This document shows positions 1 to 8,480 of a DNA stretch of 42,297 nt, piece after piece (position 1 is the stretch's first letter; every line of letters begins with the position of its first letter). Origin of the DNA: Bradyrhizobium oropedii (GTDB lineage: Bacteria; Pseudomonadota; Alphaproteobacteria; Rhizobiales; Xanthobacteraceae). Both the position numbers and the translations under genes were made by a program. Under the pieces are notes generated by a model. That model worked only from the letters and a program-made list of their open reading frames with translations, was not told the origin of the DNA and did not search any database. The stretch is from positions 1 to 42,297 of the forward strand of contig NZ_JACMYO010000064.1 in NCBI RefSeq assembly GCF_020889685.1, in the 5' to 3' direction.

Positions 1-1
1 C

Positions 2-1411
2 GAGCTCGAACGCATCGTCCTGCGCAAGGGCAAGGCCGGCGGCGCCGACAGGCTGAAGACGATCCCGGAGCGGCCGCGCGCAGGCAGCCCCGACGTGGTG
101 GTCGACTTCACCAGTGCCGCGCGGGATCCGAACTGCTCCGCCAAGCTCTACCTCCGTCCGCGATTCAACGGATGCGCGGGAGAAAATGCCGCACTAGCGG
201 CCGTTCTCGCCGGTGACCTGCCGGTGATCGAAATCGTCAATGAACTCGATGGCACGATCATGGACCGCGGCCATCCTTCCGCGGAAATCGCAGCCGGCCT
301 GAGTGGCGGGCTCGAAGCAGTCATGGCGCGCACGCTCTCCATGCTGACGCCAATTCTGTCAGGGGCTCCACGGCTGGTGCCGCAATTGGCTGCTCCGGCG
401 AACAGCGGCGCAGCGCCAAATCCCACGCCCTTTGTCGTGCGTGGCGTGGCGACTTCGATCGCGAAGGAAATCTATCGCCTGTGCTGCTACGCGCCGCATT
501 GGCATGTCGGCTGGCGCTACGCCGAGAACGCGGATGTCTGGCGCACCGGTGACCTGTCCGGACCGGCCTGGAACGTGCTCGGCGATCCCGGCAACCGCTT
601 CTATGCCGATCCCTTCCCGGTGACATGGCAAGGCAGGACGTTCGTCTTCTTCGAAGACCTCGACCACCGGATCGGCAAGGGCATCATCTCCGCGATCGAA
701 TTCGACGGCAACGGACCGGTCGGCAAGGTGCTGCCCGTGCTGGAAGAGCCCTGGCACCTGTCCTACCCGTTCCTGATCGAGAACGATGGCGAACTCTGGA
801 TGATCCCGGAAAGCACCGCGCATCGGGACGTTCCGCTCTACAAATGCATCCGCTTTCCGGACAAATGGGAGCGGCACGCAACGCTGCTGTCCGGGCTCGA
901 ACTTGCCGACGTGACGATCACGCAGCACGACGGCCTCTATTACATGTTCGGCGCCTGGCGTGACGGCACCGGCGGATATTCGGACACGCTGGCGATCTAC
1001 TACGCCGAGCGGCTGCTTGGCCCCTGGCAGCCGCATGCCAGCAATCCGGTCCTGATGGATCGCGCAACGGCCCGACCGGCTGGAAATTTCGTGACCGTCG
1101 ACGGAAGGCTGTGGCGGCCGGTGCAGGATTGCACCAACGGATACGGCGCGGCGCTCGGACTTGCGGAAGTGCTCGAACTGTCGCCGACGACCTACCGGCA
1201 GGCGGTTCGACACCTGCTCAAACCCGGACCGCTGTGGACCGGACGCAAGCTGCACACGCTCAACCGGTGCGGCCAGCTCGAGGTGATCGACGGCTCGCGG
1301 GTTCAGCCCAAGACCGCGGCCTTGCTGGCGAGCCTCCGGTCGAGCGACCGCCCGTCGCAATCGGATTGGCATAGCGCGCTGGCGAAGCCGATCGCGCGAC
1401 GGCTCCGCTAG
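2..1411 (+). CDS. GIPC-transferase-like protein, 5' end outside window
   Basis: The frame is open from the first bases of the window, so the N-terminus is missing. The visible part has a short stretch that could be the tail of a formyltransferase-like domain (residues roughly 30-110). It is followed by a region resembling the N-terminal beta-propeller domain of glucosamine inositolphosphorylceramide transferase: repeated aromatic/acidic blades such as FYADPFPV, FVFFEDLD, LSYPFLIE, MIPES and YYMFG. That family is usually linked to sugar transfer onto lipids or polysaccharides. Substrate and exact reaction cannot be read from the sequence. It converges on the binding-protein gene with a gap of about 28 bp. 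The family call is moderate; the fusion with a formyltransferase domain is inferred and needs the upstream sequence. Confidence 0.6.
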   Translation, partial: ELERIVLRKGKAGGADRLKTIPERPRAGSPDVVVDFTSAARDPNCSAKLYLRPRFNGCAGENAALAAVLAGDLPVIEIVNELDGTIMDRGHPSAEIAAGLSGGLEAVMARTLSMLTPILSGAPRLVPQLAAPANSGAAPNPTPFVVRGVATSIAKEIYRLCCYAPHWHVGWRYAENADVWRTGDLSGPAWNVLGDPGNRFYADPFPVTWQGRTFVFFEDLDHRIGKGIISAIEFDGNGPVGKVLPVLEEPWHLSYPFLIENDGELWMIPESTAHRDVPLYKCIRFPDKWERHATLLSGLELADVTITQHDGLYYMFGAWRDGTGGYSDTLAIYYAERLLGPWQPHASNPVLMDRATARPAGNFVTVDGRLWRPVQDCTNGYGAALGLAEVLELSPTTYRQAVRHLLKPGPLWTGRKLHTLNRCGQLEVIDGSRVQPKTAALLASLRSSDRPSQSDWHSALAKPIARRLR

Positions 1412-1439
1412 CGCGCTTCGTCACCCTCGACCTCGCGGC

Positions 1440-2642
1440 TCAGTTCGCCTCGGCGCCCAGCACGCCGCCGAACTGCTCCCAAGAGCTTCCGGTCCAGCGT
1501 TGCAGCTGGAGCTGCGTGTACGCCATGCTGTTGTCGGGACCTGTGTTGATGGTGATGCCCGGCATCAGGGTCGGCAGCACCAGCCCCTTGATGTTACGTG
1601 CCTGCTTGACGATGTTCTCGCGCGACAGGTCGTCGCCGCATTGTTTCAGCACCTGCTCCAGGATCTGGCCCTGCTGGGTGCCGAACAGATAGTTGCTGTC
1701 GCCGATATCGGAGCCCGGAAGATACTTCTCGAAATGCGCCCGATACCATTTGATACCGGGATCGTCGGCCCATTTCTTGTCGTTCGGATCCTTCGCGATG
1801 GTCGCCACCACGACACCCACCGCCTTGTCGACGCCGGCCGGCACGATGGTCGAGGAGACCGAGCTCGACACGTAATTGACGATGGTGAGCGGGGTCCAGC
1901 CGATCTCGTTCGCCTTCTTGATCGCCTGTGCCGCGAATTTCGGCGTGCCGGCGATCAGGAATGCCTGGGCGCCCGACGCCTTCAGCGTGACCACGCGGGA
2001 TTCGATGGTGGGCTCGGTGACCTCATAGGGAGACGTCACCACCTTCTTGTCGAAATCGGCCTTCAGCGTTTCCTTGAACGCAGCGACGAAATCGCGGCCG
2101 AGATCGTCGTTCTGGTAGAGGATCGCGATCTTCGCATCGGGGGCCGTCTGGGTGATGTATCTGGCGTAGATTTTTCCCTCGGTGTTGTAGCTCGGCAATC
2201 CCGTGGTGGTCAGCGGAAACTCGGAGAAGTTGGCAAACTTGGTCGCCCCGCTCACGACAAGCAGATGCGGCACCTTCTTCGCGGTCACGTATTTGATGGT
2301 CGCGCCGATCCCGGGCGTGCCGAGCGGACTGAACAGGAACGCCACCTCGTCGCTCTCGATCAGCTTGCGGGTCTGCTCCACCGCTTTCGGCGGCGTATAG
2401 GCATCGTCATAGGTGATGAGGTTGATCTTGCGGCCGTTGATGCCACCGCGGTCATTGACGGAATGCACATAGGCGATCAGGCCCTTGCCGGTATTGCTGA
2501 GCGGGGATGCCGGACCACTGAACGGGAAGGTAGCGCCGACCTTGATTTCCGACTCCGTCACGCCCGGCGTTTCGGCCCGAATTGGAGTGGCGGCAAAGGC
2601 CACGAGCACGGCAATGGACACGGCAAACGTCTTCAAGAACAT
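1440..2642 (-). CDS. ABC transporter substrate-binding protein, branched-chain amino acid type
   Basis: A 400-residue periplasmic binding protein of the LivK/Peripla_BP_6 family. Residues 1-23 form a signal peptide (hydrophobic core, then an AxA-like site before ETPG). The mature protein opens with the typical EIKVGATFPFSGPASPLS ligand-domain start and has the family's GGINGRKINL segment near residue 65. The start is preceded by a GGGGAG ribosome site. It is the last gene of the 12-gene catabolic operon, 54 bp after the second SDR, with no permease or ATPase gene in the window, so it probably serves permeases encoded elsewhere. In catabolic clusters such proteins often bind aromatic or other organic acids rather than amino acids; that ligand assignment is inference. 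Confidence 0.85.
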   Translation of the reverse strand: MFLKTFAVSIAVLVAFAATPIRAETPGVTESEIKVGATFPFSGPASPLSNTGKGLIAYVHSVNDRGGINGRKINLITYDDAYTPPKAVEQTRKLIESDEVAFLFSPLGTPGIGATIKYVTAKKVPHLLVVSGATKFANFSEFPLTTTGLPSYNTEGKIYARYITQTAPDAKIAILYQNDDLGRDFVAAFKETLKADFDKKVVTSPYEVTEPTIESRVVTLKASGAQAFLIAGTPKFAAQAIKKANEIGWTPLTIVNYVSSSVSSTIVPAGVDKAVGVVVATIAKDPNDKKWADDPGIKWYRAHFEKYLPGSDIGDSNYLFGTQQGQILEQVLKQCGDDLSRENIVKQARNIKGLVLPTLMPGITINTGPDNSMAYTQLQLQRWTGSSWEQFGGVLGAEAN

Positions 2643-2696
2643 GAAACTCCCCTGAACTCTTATGAATTGAAATTGCTCTCACGAGTGCCGTGCCGC

Positions 2697-3398
2697 CTAC
2701 CAGGCCTCGCCGAACGGCCTGATCTCGACGTTGAACGACCACGCGCTGCGATCCTGATGGGCGACGTGCCAGACCTCGTCCGCGATCGCCCGCGGCTTGA
2801 TGAAGAAGTCGTCCGGCCGCTCCGGCCAGCGCTTCCGGGTCCATTCCAGGTCGATCACCGCATCGATCAAGAGATAGGCGACGTGAACACCTTGCGGTCC
2901 CAAATCACGTGCCATCGCTTCCGCCAAAATCCGCTGCGCCGCCTTGGTCGGCGCGAACCCCGCGAAACCGGCCTTGCCGCGCAATGCCGAGGTGTTGCCG
3001 GTCGCGACGATGGCGCCCTTGCCCGCAGCGATCATCGCAGGCGCAAACCGCCGTGCCAGGTACAACAGGCCCATCGTGTTGACCTGGAAATTGCGATTGA
3101 GAATCTCCGGATCGATCTCGCGGAAGGTGCCGAACGCGCCGCCGACGGCGTTGTGGATCACGACGCCGGGGTTGCCGAGATCGCGCTCCACGGCCGAGGC
3201 CACCGCCTCGACCTGCGCGGCATCCGACACATCGCATCGATAGGCCCTGGCGCCCGGCAACTGCTTCTCGAGCGCGGCGAGACGCTCCTCGTTCCTGGCG
3301 AGAAGTGCGACCCGATAACCGCCTTCGGCGAACCTCCTGGCGAGCGCCGAACCGGTGCCGGGCCCAACGCCGGATATCAGACAGACGGGTGCGGTCAT
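2697..3398 (-). CDS. SDR-family oxidoreductase with Phe at the catalytic Tyr position
   Basis: A 233-residue short-chain dehydrogenase/reductase. The nucleotide-binding GxxxGxG motif is at residues 10-16 and an NAG-like segment (HNAVGG) near 82. The usual YxxxK active site reads FAPTK at 148-152, so the general acid tyrosine is replaced by phenylalanine while lysine is kept. The C-terminus ends in EIRPFGEAW, almost identical to the end of the SDR encoded at 10827-11564, so the two operon members are paralogues. It lies 33 bp downstream of the GST gene. It may be a redox enzyme using another acid group, a hydratase-like or a structural partner; function is unresolved. Confidence 0.8.
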   Translation of the reverse strand: MTAPVCLISGVGPGTGSALARRFAEGGYRVALLARNEERLAALEKQLPGARAYRCDVSDAAQVEAVASAVERDLGNPGVVIHNAVGGAFGTFREIDPEILNRNFQVNTMGLLYLARRFAPAMIAAGKGAIVATGNTSALRGKAGFAGFAPTKAAQRILAEAMARDLGPQGVHVAYLLIDAVIDLEWTRKRWPERPDDFFIKPRAIADEVWHVAHQDRSAWSFNVEIRPFGEAW

Positions 3399-3431
3399 GC
3401 GATCACTCCTCCGCGTTGCGGTCAGCGCCTT

Positions 3432-4238
3432 TCAGGCGACCGCCTTCGACAGCAGCTTCTCGACGTATGGTTTGAGGTCCGGCGCAAAATGCTCCTGCTC
3501 GACCAGCCGGGCGAAGTGAGCAAACATCAGCGGATATTCGTCCCTTACGCCCTCATGCAGGATTTTCTCCAACCCCTGCTTGCCCAGTTGCTCGGTCCGC
3601 GCATGCTCATTCATGAACAGCGCGAGCTCGGCGGCAAAGCAGATGTCGGCAATCGAGATTCTGTTGCCGACCAACGTCTCCCGTCGCGGCGACAGTGCCT
3701 GCTCGATCCCGGAGGCATAGATCGCGAACGCGTCCTTGGCGCGGGCATGGATGGCCGCGTCGACCGTGCCGCCCGACAGCGCAAGCAGATAGATCTGCGA
3801 GTCCCGCGCAAACACCAGGCTGACATCGAGAAAGCTGTCGATCCTCGACGCCTCATAGGCGTCGTGCCCATAGAGCGGAAACTTCGCCTCGCCGAGCCGC
3901 GCCACTGCCCGCATGATGCTATTGGATTCGAATATCCCGACCTTGCCGTCGGCACCGAACGCGGCCGGCACGTTGCCGAACGGCTGCGCCGCCATGAACG
4001 CATCGGTCTTGAACAGCTGCGCGCCGGTCAGCCCAACCCGGCCGGTTCGCGCCAGCGACGACAGCGCGGTACGTTCCTGCTCCGTCAAGGGATGGGCATC
4101 GTAATCCCACAGCCAGTCGCGCAATTCCTTGCCGGAGGCGCCTCGGACCTCGACGTCGACGCCGCAGAACCGCGCCGCGATGGTCGCCTTCCACACGCGC
4201 GGGTTCGGCAGATAAGAGAATATACGCAAGGCGGCCAT
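3432..4238 (-). CDS. Glutathione S-transferase family protein
   Basis: A 268-residue protein with a thioredoxin-like N-terminal start (ALRIFSYLPNPRVWKATIAA), a FESNSIMR segment at about 105-115 equivalent to the glutathione gamma-glutamyl-binding ES motif, and an all-helical C-terminal domain with ISIADICFAAEL, the N-capping/hydrophobic staple motif of GSTs. The N-terminal domain is longer than usual, with an insertion around residues 35-75, which recalls EF1-gamma-like GSTs. Located inside the catabolic operon, 25 bp after the iron alcohol dehydrogenase. A role in conjugating or isomerising a reactive intermediate is plausible but inferred from context. Confidence 0.75.
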   Translation of the reverse strand: MAALRIFSYLPNPRVWKATIAARFCGVDVEVRGASGKELRDWLWDYDAHPLTEQERTALSSLARTGRVGLTGAQLFKTDAFMAAQPFGNVPAAFGADGKVGIFESNSIMRAVARLGEAKFPLYGHDAYEASRIDSFLDVSLVFARDSQIYLLALSGGTVDAAIHARAKDAFAIYASGIEQALSPRRETLVGNRISIADICFAAELALFMNEHARTEQLGKQGLEKILHEGVRDEYPLMFAHFARLVEQEHFAPDLKPYVEKLLSKAVA

Positions 4239-4263
4239 TGTGGCTGCTCCGGGTGCTGTTGCG

Positions 4264-5424
4264 TCAGGCTGCCAGCTTCAGGATCTTGACGACGTCACCG
4301 GGTTCACGGATCGGCTGCGGGTTGGCGCGCGTGAAGATCGACAGCATGGCGTTCTTGCCGATCAGCTCGAAACGGTCCTCGCCGACACCGACATCGGCAA
4401 GCCGCCGCGGCAGGCCGAGCTCTGCGATGAACGCCGCAAACGCCTCGCCGGCGTCGCGGCCCGGCGCGCCGAGCGCGGCCGCGATCGATTGCTGGGCGGC
4501 TTCCGTCGCGGGGCGGTTGTAGCGCAGCACGCTCGGCATCATCACCGCCGTGCAGAAGTAATGGGGGACGTCGCAAGTGCCGCCGAGCACATGGCCGATG
4601 GCGTGGCTTGCGCCCATCGGCACCCGCGACTGCAATCCGAACGCCGACAGCCAGGAACCGAGCTGGCAGCTCAGCCGCGCGGCCTCGTCGTCGGGATTAT
4701 TCTTGGTGCGCAGCAGGCCGTCGTGCAGATAGCGCAGCCCCTGTTGGCACACCGCGTCGACCAGCACGTTGGGCCGGCTGGAGCAGATCGCCTCGATGCC
4801 GTGATCCATCGCGCGCGTGCCGGAGCCGAGCCACAACTTCTCGGGCGTGTATTTGGTGATCGCGGGATCGAGGATGATGCTGCGCGGCATCATCATCGGG
4901 TGGTTGAATATCTGCTTCAGCTTGCGGCCGGTGTCGGTGACCAGCGCGCCGGAATTGTACTCGCCGCCCGAAAGGGTGCTGGGGATCGCGATCATCCGGA
5001 CTTTTGGGTTGCGGAACGGACCGAAGCGACGGTCCGGCGTGGTCTCGAAACCATCGAGCCCCGCCGGCTCGAAGATCTCGTGCTCGATGCACATCAACAC
5101 GATCTTCGCCGCATCGACCACCGAGCCCCCGCCGATGGCGACGACGAGGTCGGCCTTGGCCTCCGTCGCATGCCGCGCGATCTGTGTCACCGCGTCCCTG
5201 GTCGTGTGCTGCGGCACGCCGTCGAAGGTCGCGGCATGGCGATCGCCGAGCGCTTTGCGGATCTTCTCGATCTCGTCGGTCATGGTGTTCAGCGTCCGGC
5301 TTGCGATCAGATAGACGCGTTTCGCGCCCAGCCGTTCGGCCTCCTCGCGCAGCGCTTCGGCCGCAGGCTTGCCGTAGATCACGGATTCCATGGCGGGGTA
5401 TTGATGGCTGCCGACGACGTGCAT
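4264..5424 (-). CDS. Iron-containing alcohol dehydrogenase / maleylacetate reductase-like
   Basis: A 386-residue group III dehydrogenase. The NAD(P)-binding GGGSVVDAAK motif is near residues 97-106. Metal-binding histidines are visible in TRAMDHGIEA and in SHAIGHVLGG, the HxxxH pattern of this family. In this family the enzymes reduce maleylacetate or oxidise alcohols with Fe(II). A GGGAG ribosome site precedes the chosen ATG; a second ATG eleven codons on (MESVIYG) is a possible alternative. It follows the enoyl-CoA hydratase by 39 bp in the operon. Maleylacetate reductase would fit an aromatic pathway, but no ring-cleavage dioxygenase is present, so the substrate is open. Confidence 0.82.
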   Translation of the reverse strand: MHVVGSHQYPAMESVIYGKPAAEALREEAERLGAKRVYLIASRTLNTMTDEIEKIRKALGDRHAATFDGVPQHTTRDAVTQIARHATEAKADLVVAIGGGSVVDAAKIVLMCIEHEIFEPAGLDGFETTPDRRFGPFRNPKVRMIAIPSTLSGGEYNSGALVTDTGRKLKQIFNHPMMMPRSIILDPAITKYTPEKLWLGSGTRAMDHGIEAICSSRPNVLVDAVCQQGLRYLHDGLLRTKNNPDDEAARLSCQLGSWLSAFGLQSRVPMGASHAIGHVLGGTCDVPHYFCTAVMMPSVLRYNRPATEAAQQSIAAALGAPGRDAGEAFAAFIAELGLPRRLADVGVGEDRFELIGKNAMLSIFTRANPQPIREPGDVVKILKLAA

Positions 5425-5463
5425 GCTTCACTCCCTTGATGTTTCCGCGAACTCCTGGCGGCT

Positions 5464-6237
5464 TCAGGCCGACAGTTTGGTGAAATCAGGCGGACGCCGT
5501 TCGGCGAAGGCGGCGAAGGCCTCGCGCGCCTCGGGCGTCGTCAGCCGCTCCTTGAACAGCACGCCCTCCGCGGCGATCTGCGCCGCGATGCGCTCCTGCT
5601 CGCGCATCAGCTGCTTGGTCAGGCCGAGTGAACCCGCCGGCCGCCTGGTCAGCGCGACCGCCGCGTCATGCGCCTTCTTGCGGAGATCGGCCTGCGGCAC
5701 CACGGCATTGGCGAGACCGGATGCCAGCGCGCCCGGCGCATCCATCGGCTCACCGAGCGCGAACATCGCATAGGCGCGCGCATGCCCGATCCTTAAGGGA
5801 AGCAGCCAGCTCGACGCTGCCTCCGGCACCAGCGCGAGATTGACGAACGGCGTGATCAGCCGGGCGTTCTCGGCGAGATAGACCAAATCGCAATGCAGCA
5901 GCATCGTGGTGCCGACGCCGACCGCATTGCCCTGCACGGCCGCGACCAGCGGCTTGCCGGCCTTGCTGATGGTCTCGATGAAGCGATGGGCGGGACTATC
6001 CACCGCGCTTTCGCCGCGCGCCTGGCTGGCGAAATCGGCCAGATCGTTGCCCGCGGTGAAGCTGTCGCCGTCGCCCTGGAACAGGATCACCCGGACGGAT
6101 GGATCCGCCTCGGCCTGCTTCAGCGCACGCGACATGGCGTCATACATGGCGCCGGTCAGCGCATTCTTCTTCTCGGGCCGCTGCAAGGTCAGCGTCATGA
6201 CGCCGGCGGCGATTTCGACTTTGACATGCTCGGTCAT
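5464..6237 (-). CDS. Enoyl-CoA hydratase/isomerase family protein
   Basis: A 257-residue crotonase-fold protein. The oxyanion-hole segments are FTAGNDLADF (about 60-70) and VQGNAVGVGTTMLLHCD (about 103-120). A glutamate is present in ALVPEAASSWLLP at the position of one of the two catalytic glutamates; the other position is not acidic here, so it may be an isomerase or a hydratase with altered chemistry. Members act on enoyl-CoA thioesters in the cytoplasm. It lies 9 bp downstream of the nitronate monooxygenase-like gene in the operon, consistent with the hydration step of beta-oxidation. Confidence 0.88.
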   Translation of the reverse strand: MTEHVKVEIAAGVMTLTLQRPEKKNALTGAMYDAMSRALKQAEADPSVRVILFQGDGDSFTAGNDLADFASQARGESAVDSPAHRFIETISKAGKPLVAAVQGNAVGVGTTMLLHCDLVYLAENARLITPFVNLALVPEAASSWLLPLRIGHARAYAMFALGEPMDAPGALASGLANAVVPQADLRKKAHDAAVALTRRPAGSLGLTKQLMREQERIAAQIAAEGVLFKERLTTPEAREAFAAFAERRPPDFTKLSA

Positions 6238-6246
6238 GGCAATCTC

Positions 6247-7257
6247 CTAAGCGACCGCGCGGGCCGGCCTGTTTTCGAATTTGCCGTCGAGAAAGCCGGT
6301 CAGCCGCTGCCGGATGATCTGCTCGGCCTCGGCCATGATGCGGTCGATCAGCTCCTTGACCGTCGGGATGTCGTTGATCAGGCCGACCACCATGCCGCAG
6401 CTCCAGGCACCGGCATCCATCTCGCCGTCGATCATCACCTTCGGGTAGACGCCGGCGACCTGCTCGTGGATGTCCTCGATCTTCAGCTTGCCGCCCTTCT
6501 CGCGCTCGATCTCGAGCAGCTCATCGACACCCTTGTTCTTCAGCACCCGCTCGGTGTTGCGCAGCGCGCGCATCACGAGGCGGGTGTCGAGCTCGTCGGC
6601 GTCGAGCAGTGCCTGCTTCACATTGGGATGAACCGGCGCTTCCTTGGTCGCGATGAAGCGCGTGCCCATGTTCATGCCGGCGGCGCCCATCGACAGCGCC
6701 GCGACGAGGCTGCGCGCGTCCGCCATACCGCCGGAGGCGACGAACGGGATCTTCAGCTCGTCCGCCGCGCGCGGCAGCAGGATCATGTTCGGGATGTCGT
6801 CCTCGCCGGGATGGCCGCCGCACTCGAAGCCGTCGACGCTGACCGCGTCGCAACCGATCTTCTCGGCCTTCAGCGAATGCCGCACCGAGGTGCATTTGTG
6901 GATCACCTTGATGCCCGCGGCCTTCAGCGCCGGCATGTACTGTTCCGGGCTGCGGCCCGCGGTCTCCACCGCCTTGACGCCGCCCTCGCGGATCGCCGCA
7001 ATGTATTCCGGATAGGGCGGCGCGGTGAAGCTCGGCAGGAAGGTGAGGTTCACGCCGATCGGCTTGTCGGTCATGTCGCGGCAACGCGCGATCTCTTTCG
7101 CCAGCAACTCCGGCGTCCGCTGGGTCAGGCCGGTGATGATGCCGAGGCCGCCGGCGTTGGACACCGCCGCCGCCATCTCGGCGAAGCCGACATAATGCAT
7201 GCCGCCCTGGATGATCGGATGCTGGATGCCGAACAATTCAGTGATTGCTGTCTTCAC
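6247..7257 (-). CDS. Nitronate monooxygenase-like FMN protein
   Basis: A 336-residue TIM-barrel protein of the nitronate monooxygenase (2-nitropropane dioxygenase) family. It begins with the typical LFGIQHPIIQGGMHYVG segment and has the GGLGIITG loop near 36-43, DGFECGGHPGEDD (about 142-154) and the FMN-phosphate-binding ASGGMADARSLVAALSMGA region near 175-195. Family members oxidise nitronates such as propionate-3-nitronate using FMN; others of the same fold are enoyl reductases or unknown. Its place inside a CoA-thioester operon, 21 bp after the thiolase, suggests it may act on a CoA intermediate or detoxify a nitro side product. Both are inferences. Confidence 0.85.
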   Translation of the reverse strand: MKTAITELFGIQHPIIQGGMHYVGFAEMAAAVSNAGGLGIITGLTQRTPELLAKEIARCRDMTDKPIGVNLTFLPSFTAPPYPEYIAAIREGGVKAVETAGRSPEQYMPALKAAGIKVIHKCTSVRHSLKAEKIGCDAVSVDGFECGGHPGEDDIPNMILLPRAADELKIPFVASGGMADARSLVAALSMGAAGMNMGTRFIATKEAPVHPNVKQALLDADELDTRLVMRALRNTERVLKNKGVDELLEIEREKGGKLKIEDIHEQVAGVYPKVMIDGEMDAGAWSCGMVVGLINDIPTVKELIDRIMAEAEQIIRQRLTGFLDGKFENRPARAVA

Positions 7258-7278
7258 AAGTCTCTCCCGCGTTGCCGA

Positions 7279-8466
7279 TCAGTTGATGATTTCGAACAGG
7301 CCCGCCGCACCCATGCCGCCGATGCACATGGTCACCACGCCGTATTTCGCCTTGCGCCGTCGGCCTTCGATCAGCAGGTGGCCGGTGAGCCGCGCGCCGG
7401 TCATGCCGTAGGGATGGCCGATCGCGATCGAACCGCCGTTGACGTTGAGCTTGTCCGGGTCGATGCCGAGCTTGTCGCGGCAATAGATCACCTGCACCGC
7501 ATAGGCTTCGTTGAGCTCCCAGAGATCGATGTCGTCGATCTTCAGATTATGCCGCTTCAGCAGCCGCGGGATCGCCGCGACCGGGCCGACGCCCATCTCG
7601 TCGGGTTCGACGCCGGCGGCAACAAAGCCGCGGAAGATGCCGAGCGGCTTCGGCCCCTTCTGCGCGGCGATCTTGTCGCTCATGATGACGCAGGCCGAGG
7701 CGCCATCCGAGAGCTGGCTGGCATTACCGGCGCTGATGGTCTTGCCTTCGAACACCGGCTTGATCTTGGCCAGTCCATCCGCCGTGGTGTCCGGCCGCGG
7801 GCCTTCATCCTTGGTCAAGGTCACCTGTTGGAAGCTGACTTCCTTGGTGTCCTTGTTGACCACGGCCATCCTGGTCGTGATCGGAATGATCTCGTCGTTG
7901 AAGCGGCCGCCCTGCAGCGCGGCGCCGACCCGGCGCTGGCATTCGAGGCTGTACTCATCCTGCTTGTCGCGGCCGATGCCGTAACGCTCGGCGACGACCT
8001 CGGCCGTCTCCAGCATCGACATGTACATCTCGGGCTTCATCGCCATCAGTTCGTCGTCGACGGCATGGAACCTGTTCATGTGCTCGTTCTGCACCAGGCT
8101 GATCGACTCGATACCGCCGCCGATCGCGATCTCGACGCCATCTGATATCACCGAGCGTGCCGCGACCGCGATCGCCTGAAGCCCGGAAGCACATTGCCGG
8201 TCGATGGTGGTGCCGGCGACGGTGACAGGCAATCCGGCGCGGATCGCGCCCTTGCGCGCGGCGTTCATCACCATGGTGCCCTGCTGCATCGCGCAGCCCA
8301 TCACCACGTCCTCGACCTCGCCGGGCGCGATGCCGGCGCGCTTGACCGCCTCGGCCATGACGTGGCCGGCCAAGGTCGGGCCGTCGGTGTTGTTGAGCGC
8401 GCCGCGATAGGCCTTGCCGACGCCGGTGCGCGCGGTGGAAACGATGACTGCTTCGGGTGACGACAT
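7279..8466 (-). CDS. Acetyl-CoA C-acyltransferase (thiolase)
   Basis: A 395-residue thiolase, full length. The acyl-accepting cysteine is C92 in DRQCASGLQ, the active-site histidine is H351 in AIGHPYGMTG, and the second cysteine is C381 in TMCIGGMGAAG, so the Cys-His-Cys set is complete. It cleaves 3-ketoacyl-CoA with CoA to give acetyl-CoA and a shortened acyl-CoA, the last step of beta-oxidation. It lies 14 bp downstream of the smaller acyl-CoA dehydrogenase. Reverse (condensing) use is possible for the family, but the neighbouring dehydrogenases and CoA ligase favour degradation. Confidence 0.93.
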   Translation of the reverse strand: MSSPEAVIVSTARTGVGKAYRGALNNTDGPTLAGHVMAEAVKRAGIAPGEVEDVVMGCAMQQGTMVMNAARKGAIRAGLPVTVAGTTIDRQCASGLQAIAVAARSVISDGVEIAIGGGIESISLVQNEHMNRFHAVDDELMAMKPEMYMSMLETAEVVAERYGIGRDKQDEYSLECQRRVGAALQGGRFNDEIIPITTRMAVVNKDTKEVSFQQVTLTKDEGPRPDTTADGLAKIKPVFEGKTISAGNASQLSDGASACVIMSDKIAAQKGPKPLGIFRGFVAAGVEPDEMGVGPVAAIPRLLKRHNLKIDDIDLWELNEAYAVQVIYCRDKLGIDPDKLNVNGGSIAIGHPYGMTGARLTGHLLIEGRRRKAKYGVVTMCIGGMGAAGLFEIIN

Positions 8467-8480
8467 GCTTGCCTCTCTGA

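Noticed and set aside
1500..4289. Open frame of 929 codons on the plus strand across the binding-protein, SDR and GST genes
   Set aside because: It is antisense to three well-supported genes and its translation has no domain; it is a by-product of GC-rich codon use.
5893..8145. Open frame of 750 codons on the plus strand
   Set aside because: Antisense to the enoyl-CoA hydratase, nitronate monooxygenase-like and thiolase genes, with low-complexity His/Asp/Arg-rich translation.
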